From Leclercia sp. LSNIH1 (GTDB lineage Bacteria > Pseudomonadota > Gammaproteobacteria > Enterobacterales > Enterobacteriaceae): 64,000 bases of DNA. The translations under genes were made by a program, and so were the position numbers. Shown piece by piece: positions 9,770-18,871 of the stretch. The stretch lies in the NCBI RefSeq assembly GCF_002902985.1, contig NZ_CP026170.1:62001-126000 (forward strand), read 5' to 3'. Each line of letters opens with the position of its first letter. Position 1 is the first letter of the stretch. The notes below the pieces were generated by a model that saw only the letters and a program-made list of their open reading frames with translations, was not told where the DNA came from and ran no database searches.

Positions 9770-10366
9770 GTCAGGCTCCGGTCCGGCCGGAAAACGTCCG
9801 GCGCGCTGTGCGAAAACTCAGGGGAAATGGTCCCGTGAAGCGTACCGCAGAAAGACTACTTTTTCAAAGGTACATTTTAATAAGTAGACTTGAAGCACTT
9901 GTTCTTAGCTGTACGATTACAACATGCTTTTGATAAGCCAATAGCTTTATCTAAAAGCAATGCAAAAATGGAAGAGGATGATTCTACAATAAGCATCATT
10001 AAACTTATTGTGGGATTGATTAGCTTTTACCATTCTGATTTTTATGTTGGCACATATTAAATAATAAATAGTTAATCGAGTTTATCGAACTTCGATTCAA
10101 AAAAACGTTATGTCATTTATTCAAGAAATTGGTGAGAAAATAGGGCGCATATAAATAGGCGACTCTTGGCAACCCTCCTCGCATGTCTGGCATATGCTCA
10201 TAGCAAAGTGCATAACAGGCGGTTAATGGGCTTATGCATTATCGATGGTTTTAGAGCATGTATCGATTGCAGTTTACAGTCTAGGCATTCCATACTGAAA
10301 CACGGAGAAATGATATATATGGAGATATCTAACAGTAACTGGTTAGATTAAGTAAAATACTTACAC
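9770..10366. other. No supported gene; AT-rich spacer
   Basis: From about 9890 to the IS3 element the sequence is AT-rich. A 61-codon frame (10166-10351) has no ribosome site and no recognisable features. I see no repeats or RNA gene. Possible site region for the upstream recombinase, without direct evidence. Confidence 0.4.
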
Positions 10367-10384
10367 TGAATCGCCACGGATAAT

Positions 10385-11197
10385 CTAGACACTTCCTAGC
10401 CGTTGATAATACTGGTTTTCATATTCTGTCGGTGACATCTGATCGCTGGAACCATGCCGACGCTTACTGTTATAAAACATTTCGATGTAATCAAAAATAT
10501 CGCTGCGGGCTTCTTCCCGCGTTCCGTAGATCTTTTTCTTTATCCGTTCACGTTTCAACAACTGGAAAAAGCTTTCTGCAACCGCATTATCATGGCAGTT
10601 ACCGCGACGGCTCATGCTGCCCTCCAGGCCGTGTGATTTCAGGAACGACTGCCACTCATGGCTTGTGTACTGACTGCCCTGATCCGAATGAACCAGCACC
10701 TGTTTTTGGGGATTACGCCGCCATACAGCCATCAGCAGTGCGTTCAGGACAATGTCCTTTGTCATCCGGGATTGCATGGACCAGCCGATAATTTTGCGTG
10801 AGAACAGATCAACAACCACGGCAAGATACAGCCAGCCTTCGTGGGTCCTGATGTAGGTTATGTCCGTTACCCAACGCTCATCCGGAGCATCCGGATTGAA
10901 CTGTCGCTGGAGCCTGTTGGGCGACACGATACTGGCCTCGCCTTTACGTGCCCGCGGGCTCCGGTATCCGACCTGAGCCTTTATCCCGACACGTTTCATC
11001 AGTCGCCAGACTCTGTTCACTCCGCACTGTTGCCCGCTGTCCCGCAGATCCAGATGGATTTTGCGATAACCATAGACGCATCCCGATTCCAGCCAGAACT
11101 GTTTAATCTGCCCTGTCAGCCTCAGGTCTGCCTGATGGCGTTGTGAATGCGGCTGCTGAAGCCAGGCGTAAAAACCACTGGGATGAACATCCAGCAC
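10385..11197 (-). CDS. IS3-family transposase OrfB
   Basis: Catalytic part of the IS3-type transposase, 270 residues from the first ATG, with an rve/DDE integrase core. Visible motifs are DERWVTDITYI (first Asp), VLVHSDQGSQYTS (second Asp) and DNAVAESFFQLLKRE (Glu). It is expressed mainly as an OrfAB fusion. The frame appears uninterrupted, so the element may be active. Confidence 0.88.
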   Translation of the reverse strand: MLDVHPSGFYAWLQQPHSQRHQADLRLTGQIKQFWLESGCVYGYRKIHLDLRDSGQQCGVNRVWRLMKRVGIKAQVGYRSPRARKGEASIVSPNRLQRQFNPDAPDERWVTDITYIRTHEGWLYLAVVVDLFSRKIIGWSMQSRMTKDIVLNALLMAVWRRNPQKQVLVHSDQGSQYTSHEWQSFLKSHGLEGSMSRRGNCHDNAVAESFFQLLKRERIKKKIYGTREEARSDIFDYIEMFYNSKRRHGSSDQMSPTEYENQYYQRLGSV

Positions 11198-11253
11198 CCG
11201 ACAGAGCAGGCGAACAGGCCAGCAACAGGTGTTGTCACGGATAAAGGCGTACC

Positions 11254-11538
11254 TCAGTCGGACAGCTTTGCGAAGTACGCCGCGGCTTTTTTTAATATGT
11301 CCCGTTCGTCGGTAACCCGCTTCAGCTCTTTCTGGAGACGGCGGATCTCGGCCTGAGCATCTGACTCTTCTTTATTAGTGGAAGAATCTGCACCGTACTT
11401 CTTTATCCAGGCGTAAAGGCTGTGGGTGGTGATATCGAGACGTGTTGCAACGCTGGCAACAGAATAACCGCGATCAACAACCTGTTTGACTGCTTCAGTT
11501 TTAAACTCTTCGGGATAACGCTTACCGCTCATGGGCAC
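11254..11538 (-). CDS. IS3-family transposase OrfA
   Basis: A 94-residue DNA-binding protein with a helix-turn-helix (EFKTEAVKQVVDRGYSVASV, then LDITTHSLYAWIKKYG) followed by a leucine-zipper-like coiled coil (RRLQKELKRVTDERDILKKA), the standard OrfA plan. On its own it acts as a regulator; fused to OrfB by frameshifting it gives the DNA-binding part of the transposase. The A7G slippery sequence lies within its last third. Confidence 0.88.
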   Translation of the reverse strand: MPMSGKRYPEEFKTEAVKQVVDRGYSVASVATRLDITTHSLYAWIKKYGADSSTNKEESDAQAEIRRLQKELKRVTDERDILKKAAAYFAKLSD

Positions 11539-11595
11539 CTCTCTTTAAGCCATCTTAAATGACTCTGAGGTGTCTGTTAAACCCGTGGCGATTCG

Positions 11596-12008
11596 AAATC
11601 CATTATATATGGACTATGAACCGTGATTAATGAGCGGAAAACTATCAAAGATGGACTGTGGACCGTAATTGATGGATGGAAAGTTATTAGTGAATGGGTA
11701 CTAGAGCATAACCTGAACTTCCTTCTGCATATCATTATCTGCCTCATTGCTAATCATTATGAACGCCCTTGTTAACTTGAGACACATGCTAAGTATCAGT
11801 CCAATAATTATAAATTACAGTTCATCTACTACTGTTTCCCTCATAGAAGGCAGCTTGTAAAATCTCCTCGTATTCCTGTTGTTTCCGGGCAGGCTGTTAC
11901 TGATATTCGGCGAGGTTACATGCAGTGTTAAAGGTATACTTCAAAGGTATTCTGACTATAATTCACTGAGAATGCTCTAATATTTTGAGCATTCCCCCAC
12001 ATTACAGG
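11596..12008. other. No supported gene; weak direct repeat
   Basis: Intergenic region downstream of the DNA-binding protein gene. Near 11612-11690 there are two imperfect tandem units that begin ATGGACTATGAACCGTG and ATGGACTGTGGACCGTA. No toxin-like partner gene for the neighbouring DNA-binding protein is seen here. Confidence 0.4.
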
Positions 12009-12650
12009 TTAGTTGGCAGTATGGTTGCCGCACAATCTCGCAGAACGTATTGCGAGCTCCAGTTCGTCGGGCTTTGCGCCATCCTGCATGATCTGAATCG
12101 GCGTTTTTGTCACGTCTTCACTGAGTTGAATCGGCGTTTTCAGCACACCGAGACGAAGCATTGGATGCGTGTCTTCATCAAACGCGCTCATGACTTCTTT
12201 AAACCCGGGCACCAGGCCTTTATCGGTAAACTGGAAGGCCGGGAAGATATAATCGGTGTTTTGTTTAAACGCAATGAGCTGATTCTTTTTTACTTGGACA
12301 TTTACTGCTTGGCGGGTGATGCCCAGCTTATCGGCCACGTCGTTAACCTTAAGGGTGCCACCAAGCTCCTGGAGGCTCTTGTAAAAAGCCTCCAGATTTT
12401 CGCGGCGACGGCGTACTTTACGCATCTCTTGTTCTGAAGCACGCGTCTTTTGTTCCATCTGAATGGAGCAGAGCAGTTGCATCAGTGAACCATCATCCAG
12501 CGTGATTGCGTCCAATGCTTGGTTTTTATCTTCAAACTCAGGCATCAGTGAGACCGCGATGTTATTAATCCTTTTCAGAAGACTTAGTTGAAAATCAGCC
12601 AGCGTCACTTTTGCGCTCAGCTCTAGTTCTGTTGTGGTATGTTTGTTCAT
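12009..12650 (-). CDS. HTH DNA-binding protein, possibly antitoxin-like
   Basis: A 213-residue soluble protein. Residues about 98-130 contain a helix-turn-helix (LKVNDVADKLGITRQAVNVQ). The C-terminal part (HPMLRLGVLKTPI, then TPIQIMQDGAKPDELELAIR) resembles the helical toxin-binding domain of Xre/MbcA/ParS-type antitoxins, which normally end with a 'TPIEaLrnG' pattern. Those antitoxins pair with RES-domain toxins; none is seen next to it. A set of repeated 14-bp motifs lies 160-430 bp upstream and could be its binding sites. Alternatives are a plasmid partition or copy-control protein. The family assignment is tentative. Confidence 0.5.
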   Translation of the reverse strand: MNKHTTTELELSAKVTLADFQLSLLKRINNIAVSLMPEFEDKNQALDAITLDDGSLMQLLCSIQMEQKTRASEQEMRKVRRRRENLEAFYKSLQELGGTLKVNDVADKLGITRQAVNVQVKKNQLIAFKQNTDYIFPAFQFTDKGLVPGFKEVMSAFDEDTHPMLRLGVLKTPIQLSEDVTKTPIQIMQDGAKPDELELAIRSARLCGNHTAN

Positions 12651-13180
12651 AAGTTACCTCAGTTTGACATTTATTCTATTTTGCGTTTTTGTAATGGTCA
12701 AACTTCTGGTGATAAACCCGCAGACTCATTTATATTTAGAATCAATTACGTAATAAATGCTAGGGGCCACTTTCTGCGGCGGTTTTGAATTGCTCTATAA
12801 GTAATTTGTCCGTCAAGGTTAAGAGGTTTTTTACAGATGCCTGCAGCTCAGACAAAAAAATATGTCTGTCCGACTTGGATGTATGGGTAAATTAATAATA
12901 AATATCAATGCATTAGGACTAAAAGGACATTGCTCACCCTGAGGATGGCTTTAACCAAAAAGAAAAGTGTCCGTCTAACTTAATATTTTGATGTAACTTG
13001 TTGAATAAATACTATTTTATTATTAATTTCGTAGGAAAAACTTCCCGTTTCTATCACACGAAGAAAAGTGTCCGTCTAACTTGCAAGTTAAACTCATAAT
13101 CCTTAGTCAACAAAAAATACAGAATTTGTATGCGGTACGTCCGATAGGGCAGAGTCGTTCGATCCAATCGACATCCTGGC
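12651..13180. other. Gene-free AT-rich spacer
   Basis: Contains the promoter region of the HTH protein gene and the repeated TGTCCGTC motifs. No reading frame is credible. Confidence 0.5.
12807..13082 (+). repeat. Four copies of a 14-bp motif related to TGTCCGTCTAACTT
   Basis: Copies at 12807-12820 (TGTCCGTCAAGGTT), 12863-12876 (TGTCTGTCCGACTT), 12968-12981 and 13069-13082 (both TGTCCGTCTAACTT). The last two lie in a perfect 22-bp direct repeat (12961-12981 and 13062-13082, with one further matching base on the left), about 101 bp apart. All are on the same strand, in an AT-rich spacer upstream of the DNA-binding protein gene. They may be operator or partition-type sites. Confidence 0.5.
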
Positions 13181-13873
13181 TGACCTGCCCCCACGATTAG
13201 ATACAACACTCAGTTAGTAACGTCGGAATCTTCATTCTCAGAATGACCCTTTCTCCAGCCCGCTGCAAATTCAGACGGTGTCTGATAATTCAGCGTGGAG
13301 TGCGGGCGGCATTCGTTATAATCCTGCCGCCAGTCATTAATAATTTTCCTGGCATGAACGATATCGCTGAACCAGTGCTCATTCAAACATTCATCGCGAA
13401 ATCGTCAGTTAAAGCTCTCAATAAATCCGTTCTGCGTTGGCTTGCCCGGCTGGATTAAGCGCAACTCAACACCATGCTCAAAGGCCCATTGATCCAGTGC
13501 ACGGCAAGTGAACTCCGGCCCCTGGTCAGTTCTTATCGTCGCCGGATAGCCTCGAAACAGTGCAATGCTGTCCAGAATACGCGTGACCTGAACGCCTGAA
13601 ATCCCAAAGGCAACAGTGACCGTCAGGCATTCCTTTGTGAAATCATCGACGCAGGTAAGACACTTGATCCTGCGACCGGTGGAAAGTGCGTCCATGACGA
13701 AATCCATCGACCAGGTCAGATTGGGCGCCGCCGGACGGAGCAGCGGCAGACGTTCTGTTGCCAGCCCTTTACGACGTCTTCTGCGTTTTACACCCAGGCC
13801 ACTGAGGTGATAAAGCCGGTACACGCGCTTATGATTAACATGAAGCCCTTCACGGCGCAGCAACTGCCAAATA
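13181..13873 (-). mobile_element. IS3-family relic, OrfB 3' part with nonsense mutation
   Basis: C-terminal two thirds of an IS3-type OrfB, stop at 13210-13212. Recognisable pieces are TWSMDFVMDAL (first catalytic Asp), IRTDQGPEFTCRAL (second Asp) and NGFIESFN / FRDECLNEHWF (Glu). The frame is cut by a TGA at about 13405 between ESFN and RFRDE, where a sense codon is expected. A typical IS3 end (TGACCTGCCCCCA) is at 13181-13193. The other side is lost where a Tn3-family terminal repeat begins at 13874, so the transposon interrupted or deleted into this IS. Confidence 0.8.
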
Positions 13874-13911
13874 GGGGTCCGCTTGGAAAACGGAAAATAT
13901 CCTACGCTAAG
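13874..13911 (+). repeat. Tn3-family terminal inverted repeat (tnpA end)
   Basis: A 38-bp end beginning GGGGTCCGCTTGGAAAACGG, with the final CTAAG typical of the Tn3 family. It overlaps the stop of the transposase gene. A matching repeat on the far side of the resolvase gene was not found. Confidence 0.8.
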
Positions 13912-16308
13912 CCTGTTTTTTGTACAGACCACTATCCACTGAGCGTAATGAACGGTATTTACCCTGCCCCAGCTTAAGGTTTGTCCGCCAGACGTAATCC
14001 CCACTCAGATTGATGTGCTCCCATCCCAGAGGGGACAAATGAGAAATCAGTTGCTCATTAATTGGGATCCCTTTTCGTCTCAGGGAATCTATGGCTCTTT
14101 CTATATATACCGTATTCCACAGGGAGATCGCCGCAGTCAGCAATGTCAGACCACTGGCCCGGTAGCTCTGATTCTCCAGCCCCCGATCTCTGATCTCACC
14201 CAACCGGTGCATAAAGACCGCTCGTGCAAGCGCATTGCGGGCCTCACCTTTATTCAGCCCAGCCTGTACGCGTCGGCGCAGTGATGGATCGCGAAACCAG
14301 TCCAGCATAAACAGTGCCCGTTCGATGCGTCCGATTTCCCTCAATGCCTTTGCAAGGCCATTTTGTTTAGGATAACTGGCCAGTTTTTTCATCATGAGCG
14401 ATGCGGTAACAGTCCCCTGTTTTATCGAGCTTGCGAGGCGAAGTACCTCATTCCAGTGCGTCTCAATGTCTTTAAGATTCAGTGGTGTTGTGGATATCAC
14501 AGATTGAAGTCCCGGATAACGCTCAGCCTTTCCCTTAATAAAAAGCCGCTTGTCGTGAAGATCCCGGATCCTTGGGGCAAAAGCGAATCCGAGCAGATGC
14601 ATCAGCGCGAAAACATGCTCCGTAAAACCAGCGGTATCAGTGTAATGCTCTGTAATTTCCAGATCACTTTCGTGGTATAGCAGACCGTCAAGTACGTGGG
14701 TGGAGTCGCGCACGCGACTGATCACTTTGGTGTAAAATGGGCTGTATTGATCCGAGATATGCGTGTAAATCTGCACGCCTGGTTCCTGCCCGTATTTCAG
14801 ATTGACCTGACCCGCATAACGCCCGTGACTCCCCACCCGAAAGTTCTGCCCGTCAGACGAAGACGTTGTACCATCGCCCCAAAATGCAGCCAGATGCCGC
14901 TGTTTCTGAGTATTAACCAGCTCAGCCAGCGCGGCTGAATATGTTTCATCCCTGATGTACCAGGCCTGAATGCCCTCCAGTGACGATTTTGTCACTCCCG
15001 GACAGGATTCGGCCATTTTCGTCAGCCCCAGATTGATGCCATCGGCCAGGATGGTGGTCAGTAACAACTTTCTGTCTTTTGGTCTGACGTGTTTATTTTT
15101 AAGATGCGTGAAATGGCGGGTAAAACCGGTCCAGCCGTCCACTTCATCCAGAATTTCAGTAATTTTAGGTTGAGGCAGCATGCCATAAACCAAATCGGCA
15201 AAAGGGGATGCTGCTGAAGGGACACTATTATCCAGCGGGGTTATTTTCACGCCTTTATCCGATATATCAACATCAGGTAAATCACCGACCAGCGCCATCG
15301 CATTCACTTCCTCCAGGCGCGATGCCAGAAGTGTCATACGGTTCTTGATGTACTCATGGCAATCGGTCGGAATGGCAAGGGATAGCTGATTATCACGGAG
15401 TGATTTTTCAAAATCGTCAGACGGGATCAGATAATCATCGAAATTCCGGTAGCCCTGGCTTCCGATATAACACAAACCAGCGAGGCATAACGGCGAACAT
15501 CCGTGAATTTTGCCAGGTCCCGGCTACTCATTTTCCTGCCTTCGCGTGCCAGTTTCAGGAGCCGGTTCTGGTGAACGGAAAGCGCAATACCGTCAGGCAG
15601 TGCCAGCGCCTCAATCGCATTTAACCGGTCGATATGTTGCAGGACATTTTTGCCATTAATTTTTCCCGGAGGCTGGAGCAGCCAGGCCAGCCGTGAGGGT
15701 TGCTCACCCTCAGATCTCAGCAGACGGTCCAGTGCCGCTTTGTGCCCTGGTTCAAGCTGCGCGGTAAGCGCAGAAAAAACCGCCCTGTCTGCAAGCGTTG
15801 CTGCTTCAGCCAGGGTCCGCTCAATGACATCAACTGAGGGGAAAATGACATTCTTATTGTGAAGCCAGGAGAGCATTTCTTCCGCAAGCAAAAAACCTTT
15901 GTCTGTCCGCATAGCGTGGGGATAAAGGTGGCGAATGCAGGTTTTTTGCAGCGCCCGGTTGAAAGGGGATAATTCCAGATAGCGGTATAGTTCAGCCAGA
16001 TGCTCCCAGCGGGTGACCTCTCTTGATGCATACTCGGCCCACAAATCAGGCTGAAGTTTCAAATGAGCCGCAAGCCGGGAAACAACCCCGTCGTGAGGGG
16101 AAATATTTTTGTCGGGAGGAAACCCCGACCCTCGCAAATAACAGAGTAAAACAGCAAAGCCCAGGCGATTTGCAGGTCTGCGGTGTTTATTAATAAGAGC
16201 GAGGTCATGTTCACTCAAAAAACACATGCGCGCCAGAAGAACGTCATCATCCGGCACAACCAGCAAGCGCTCTTTTTCTTCACTGCTGAGTATTTGTCTC
16301 CGTGGCAT
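13907..16308 (-). pseudogene. tnpA: Tn3-family transposase TnpA with internal deletion
   Basis: The start (MPRRQILSSEEKERLLVV) and the end ([15 protein letters not shown]) of a Tn3-family DDE transposase are both present, but the gene is only about 2.4 kb where about 3 kb is usual. Two frames are seen: an N-terminal frame (16308 to 15427) that stops after [16 protein letters not shown], and a C-terminal frame (to 13907) whose homology starts at [14 protein letters not shown]. About 180 residues between them are missing, and the two halves are out of frame. At the joint a stretch of about 15 bases (GGAAGCCAGGGCTAC) would fit both original sequences, which suggests deletion between short direct repeats. 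The transposon cannot move by its own enzyme. By general appearance it is of the Tn5403-like branch (tentative). Confidence 0.85.
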
Positions 16309-16467
16309 AAATGCTTCCTCTGCATATAGTTCGTTTTGGTTATCGCTTTACACTGACCGAAACCGGTCGGTTTCGTACGCCTCGCAAACAATATGTCCGA
16401 AAGTCAGCGAAATTTGTTTCGTACATACGTTATAATTCGGACGTCCATTTCGTACGGAAAGTTTCCT
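16309..16467. promoter_or_regulatory. Resolution (res) region of the Tn3-family transposon
   Basis: The 159 bp between the divergent tnpA and tnpR genes contain several dyads (for example CGAAACC-GGTC-GGTTTCG near 16360-16376 and TTTCGTAC repeats near 16420-16457). This is the usual place and structure of a three-subsite res site and the tnpA/tnpR promoters. Subsites were not delimited. Confidence 0.6.
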
Positions 16468-17046
16468 ATGTCACGAGTTTTTGCTTACTGCCGGGTTTCG
16501 ACTCTTGAGCAAACCACCGAGAATCAGCGAAGGGAAATTGAAGCGGCGGGTTTTGCCATCAGACCCCAGCGACTGATTGAGGAACATATAAGTGGTTCGG
16601 TTGCTGCCAGCGAACGTCCCGGATTTATCCGGCTGTTTGATCGCATGGAAAATGGTGATGTGCTGATAGTCACCAAGCTGGATCGTCTTGGGCGTAATGC
16701 CATGGATATCAGAAAAACTGTTGAGCAACTGGCTTCGTCAGATATTCGTGTTCACTGCCTGGCGCTCGGAGGTGTTGATTTGACCAGCGCTGCCGGGAGA
16801 ATGACGATGCAGGTGATTTCAGCTGTGGCTGAGTTTGAGAGGGATCTGCTGATTGAACGCACACATTCAGGGATTTCTCGGGCAAGATCAGCCGGGAAAC
16901 GCTTCGGTCGTCCGCCCATCTTGAGCGAGGAGCAAAAAAAAATAGTGTCAGAGCGCCTTAATTCCGGGGCCAGTATCAGTGCGGTTGCCAGAGAATTTAA
17001 TACCACCCGGCAAACCATACTCCGGGTAAAAGCAGGACAGCAATAA
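16468..17046 (+). CDS. tnpR: Serine resolvase TnpR
   Basis: Site-specific serine recombinase of 192 residues that resolves cointegrates at res. The catalytic serine is in CRVST (Ser11), followed by the [10 protein letters not shown] arginine motif, the E-helix [10 protein letters not shown] and a C-terminal helix-turn-helix ([19 protein letters not shown]). The start at 16468 is chosen because homology begins there ([12 protein letters not shown]) and GGAAAG precedes it; the frame is open further upstream into res. It is apparently intact although the transposase beside it is broken. Confidence 0.9.
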   Translation: MSRVFAYCRVSTLEQTTENQRREIEAAGFAIRPQRLIEEHISGSVAASERPGFIRLFDRMENGDVLIVTKLDRLGRNAMDIRKTVEQLASSDIRVHCLALGGVDLTSAAGRMTMQVISAVAEFERDLLIERTHSGISRARSAGKRFGRPPILSEEQKKIVSERLNSGASISAVAREFNTTRQTILRVKAGQQ

Positions 17047-17147
17047 TACTGAATGTGAATAAAGCCCATAACTGGCCAGGCAGTTGAAACTGTTCTTGAA
17101 GTAAACATCTGGAAAGCATGAAACATCATTCTATCCACAGGGAGCAG

Positions 17148-17195
17148 TGGCTATTATAATCGAATTTCGATAACGAAATTCGATTATAATAGCCA
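17148..17195. promoter_or_regulatory. Perfect 22-bp-arm palindrome upstream of chrA
   Basis: Two perfectly complementary 22-bp arms (17148-17169 and 17174-17195) separated by ATAA, ending 26 bp before the chrA ATG. The inner part (CGAATTTCG-ATAA-CGAAATTCG) is itself palindromic. Such a long perfect dyad next to a two-gene unit encoding a PadR-type regulator is best read as its operator; a cruciform or a terminator relic of the upstream transposon are alternatives. Confidence 0.6.
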
Positions 17196-17221
17196 ATAAA
17201 ACCAGCAATCAGGATCTGACC

Positions 17222-18427
17222 ATGAACGATACTGCCAGGAATGATCACAGCCCCTGGGCTGTCTTTCTGATTTTCTTCCGACTTGGCCTGACATCCTTCG
17301 GCGGCCCAATTGCCCATCTGGGTTACTTCCGCGATGAGTTTGTGACGCGACGGCAGTGGTTGACCGAGCGCAGCTATGCAGATTTGGTCGCTCTGTGCCA
17401 GTTCCTTCCGGGACCAGCAAGCAGTCAGGTTGGTATAGCGCTCGGGCTGTCCCGGGCCGGTTATACCGGGGCGCTGGCAGCATGGGCCGGCTTCACGCTA
17501 CCGTCAGCAGTTGCACTGATCCTGTTTGCGCTGGGGATGACCAGTTACGGGGATGTGATGCCCTCTGGTGTATTGCATGGGCTGAAAGTGGTAGCCGTTG
17601 CGGTGGTCGCGCAAGCTGTATGGGGCATGGCCCGAAATCTTTGCCCGGATATACCGCGTATTACTGTCATGGCAGTGGCAACCTGCTTTGTGCTTCTTGT
17701 GCCATCGGCCTGGGGACAGGTGGGAGTAATCGTCACTGCGGCTGTCACTGGCATGTTACTGTTCAAACCTCAGCAGACGACGGTACATGATCCGCTGCCC
17801 GTTTCAATACGGCGTCGCGTCGGATTGTTCTGGCTCACGCTGTTCTTTGTGCTACTGACAGGGTTACCATTGCTGACGGCGATATTCCCAAATCCGACGC
17901 TGTTAATGGTAGAAACTTTCTACCGGACCGGATCACTGGTTTTTGGTGGCGGGCATGTCGTGCTGCCATTACTGCAGACTGAAGTCGTTCCTTCTGGCTG
18001 GGTCAGCACTGATACATTCCTGGCTGGCTACGGCGCTGCCCAGGCCGTTCCTGGACCGTTGTTCACTTTTGCAGCCTTTCTCGGGGCTTCGATGAACCAG
18101 GTGCCTTCTGGCTGGTTGGGTGGTCTGGTTTGTCTGCTGGCAATTTTCGCACCGTCCTTCCTTCTGATTGTGGGAGCATTGCCGTTCTGGGAAAGTCTGC
18201 GCCGCAATATCCGTACACAAGCAGCGTTGCAGGGTATTAATGCAGCCGTAGTTGGCCTTCTGCTGGCAGCTCTCTATCAACCAGTATGGACGAGCGCAGT
18301 TCTCGCTCCGCAAGATTTCGGCCTTGCCCTTGTGGCACTGGTCGCTCTGATGTTCTGGAAACTGCCGCCGTGGCTGGTCGTAGTGAGTTGCGGTGTTGCG
18401 GGTTGGTTGTTGAGTTTAGCACTGTGA
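17222..18427 (+). CDS. chrA: Chromate efflux transporter ChrA
   Basis: Inner-membrane CHR-superfamily carrier that exports chromate. The product has 401 residues in two homologous halves, each starting with a conserved glycine-rich signature: GLTSFGGPIAHLGYFRDEF near residue 20 and LVFGGGHVVLPLLQTE near residue 240, with QFLPGPASSQ and AVPGPLFTFAAFLG following in the respective halves. About ten membrane segments. It is followed after 10 bp by a PadR-family regulator gene, as in the chrA-padR (orf98) module known from class 1 integron regions, and preceded by a large palindrome. Confidence 0.92.
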   Translation: MNDTARNDHSPWAVFLIFFRLGLTSFGGPIAHLGYFRDEFVTRRQWLTERSYADLVALCQFLPGPASSQVGIALGLSRAGYTGALAAWAGFTLPSAVALILFALGMTSYGDVMPSGVLHGLKVVAVAVVAQAVWGMARNLCPDIPRITVMAVATCFVLLVPSAWGQVGVIVTAAVTGMLLFKPQQTTVHDPLPVSIRRRVGLFWLTLFFVLLTGLPLLTAIFPNPTLLMVETFYRTGSLVFGGGHVVLPLLQTEVVPSGWVSTDTFLAGYGAAQAVPGPLFTFAAFLGASMNQVPSGWLGGLVCLLAIFAPSFLLIVGALPFWESLRRNIRTQAALQGINAAVVGLLLAALYQPVWTSAVLAPQDFGLALVALVALMFWKLPPWLVVVSCGVAGWLLSLAL

Positions 18428-18437
18428 GGTTCCGGGC

Positions 18438-18743
18438 GTGACCGACAAAGATCTTTACGGCGGGATGATCCGTTTGCACATCCTGCATCATGCAGCCAAA
18501 GAACCCGTCTTTGGTCTGGGCATCATTGAGGAATTGCGACACCACGGTTATCAACTCAGCCCGGGTACCCTGTATCCGATGCTGCACGGTATGGAAAAGA
18601 AGGGGTATCTCACTTCACGACATGTTCAGGCCGGTCGACGAATCCGGCGAGTATATGAAATCACCGGACAAGGGCACATAGCGCTAACGGACGCCAGAAA
18701 CAGGGTGAAAGAGCTGTTCGGTGAACTTGTTGAAGGCAAATGA
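18438..18743 (+). CDS. PadR-family regulator of the chr module
   Basis: A 101-residue winged-helix protein. The PadR signature is clear: LYGGMIRLHILHHAAKEP, YQLSPGTLYPMLHGMEKKGY and the wing RRVYEITGQG. It starts with GTG just after chrA with a GAGG ribosome site, so the two genes are translated from one message. It probably represses its own operon through the palindrome before chrA and is relieved by chromate, but the inducer is inferred from context only. Confidence 0.85.
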   Translation: MTDKDLYGGMIRLHILHHAAKEPVFGLGIIEELRHHGYQLSPGTLYPMLHGMEKKGYLTSRHVQAGRRIRRVYEITGQGHIALTDARNRVKELFGELVEGK

Positions 18744-18764
18744 TATGCCTATGGTTTTAGTCCG

Positions 18765-18788
18765 GTCTGCCGTCTTCTGAAAACGACA
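18765..18788 (-). repeat. Tn402/class 1 integron-type terminal repeat
   Basis: On the minus strand the sequence TGTCGTTTTCAGAAGACGGC begins at 18788, identical over 20 bases to the integron IRi at 45246-45270. Its inward side points toward padR-chrA. It marks the end of a Tn402-like segment that carried the chr module. Confidence 0.75.
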
Positions 18789-18871
18789 GACACATGTAAG
18801 ATTATCCGCTGCCTGGCAGAAGGAGACTTTGTGAAAACGCTCATGGTGTGTATTTATACGATCAGAAGGCG

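Larger units (their letters stand above)
10367..11595 (-). mobile_element. IS3-family insertion sequence, apparently complete
   Basis: About 1.23 kb with both orfs and both terminal repeats. The ends share GAATCGCCACGG followed by a diverged segment with AGACAC, in inverted orientation (near 10367-10400 and 11560-11595). A short target duplication could not be confirmed by eye. The overlapping orfA/orfB arrangement and the A-rich slippery run at 11287-11293 (seven A then G on the minus strand) point to production of the OrfAB transposase by programmed frameshifting. Confidence 0.85.

Noticed and set aside
10166..10351. 61-codon frame in the spacer before the IS3 element
   Set aside because: No ribosome site, no recognisable features, in AT-rich non-coding sequence.
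12009..13082. HTH protein plus repeats as a replication origin with iterons
   Set aside because: The protein has no Rep winged-helix pair, and the repeats are unevenly spaced (56, 105 and 101 bp) with no DnaA box or AT-rich repeat block recognised.
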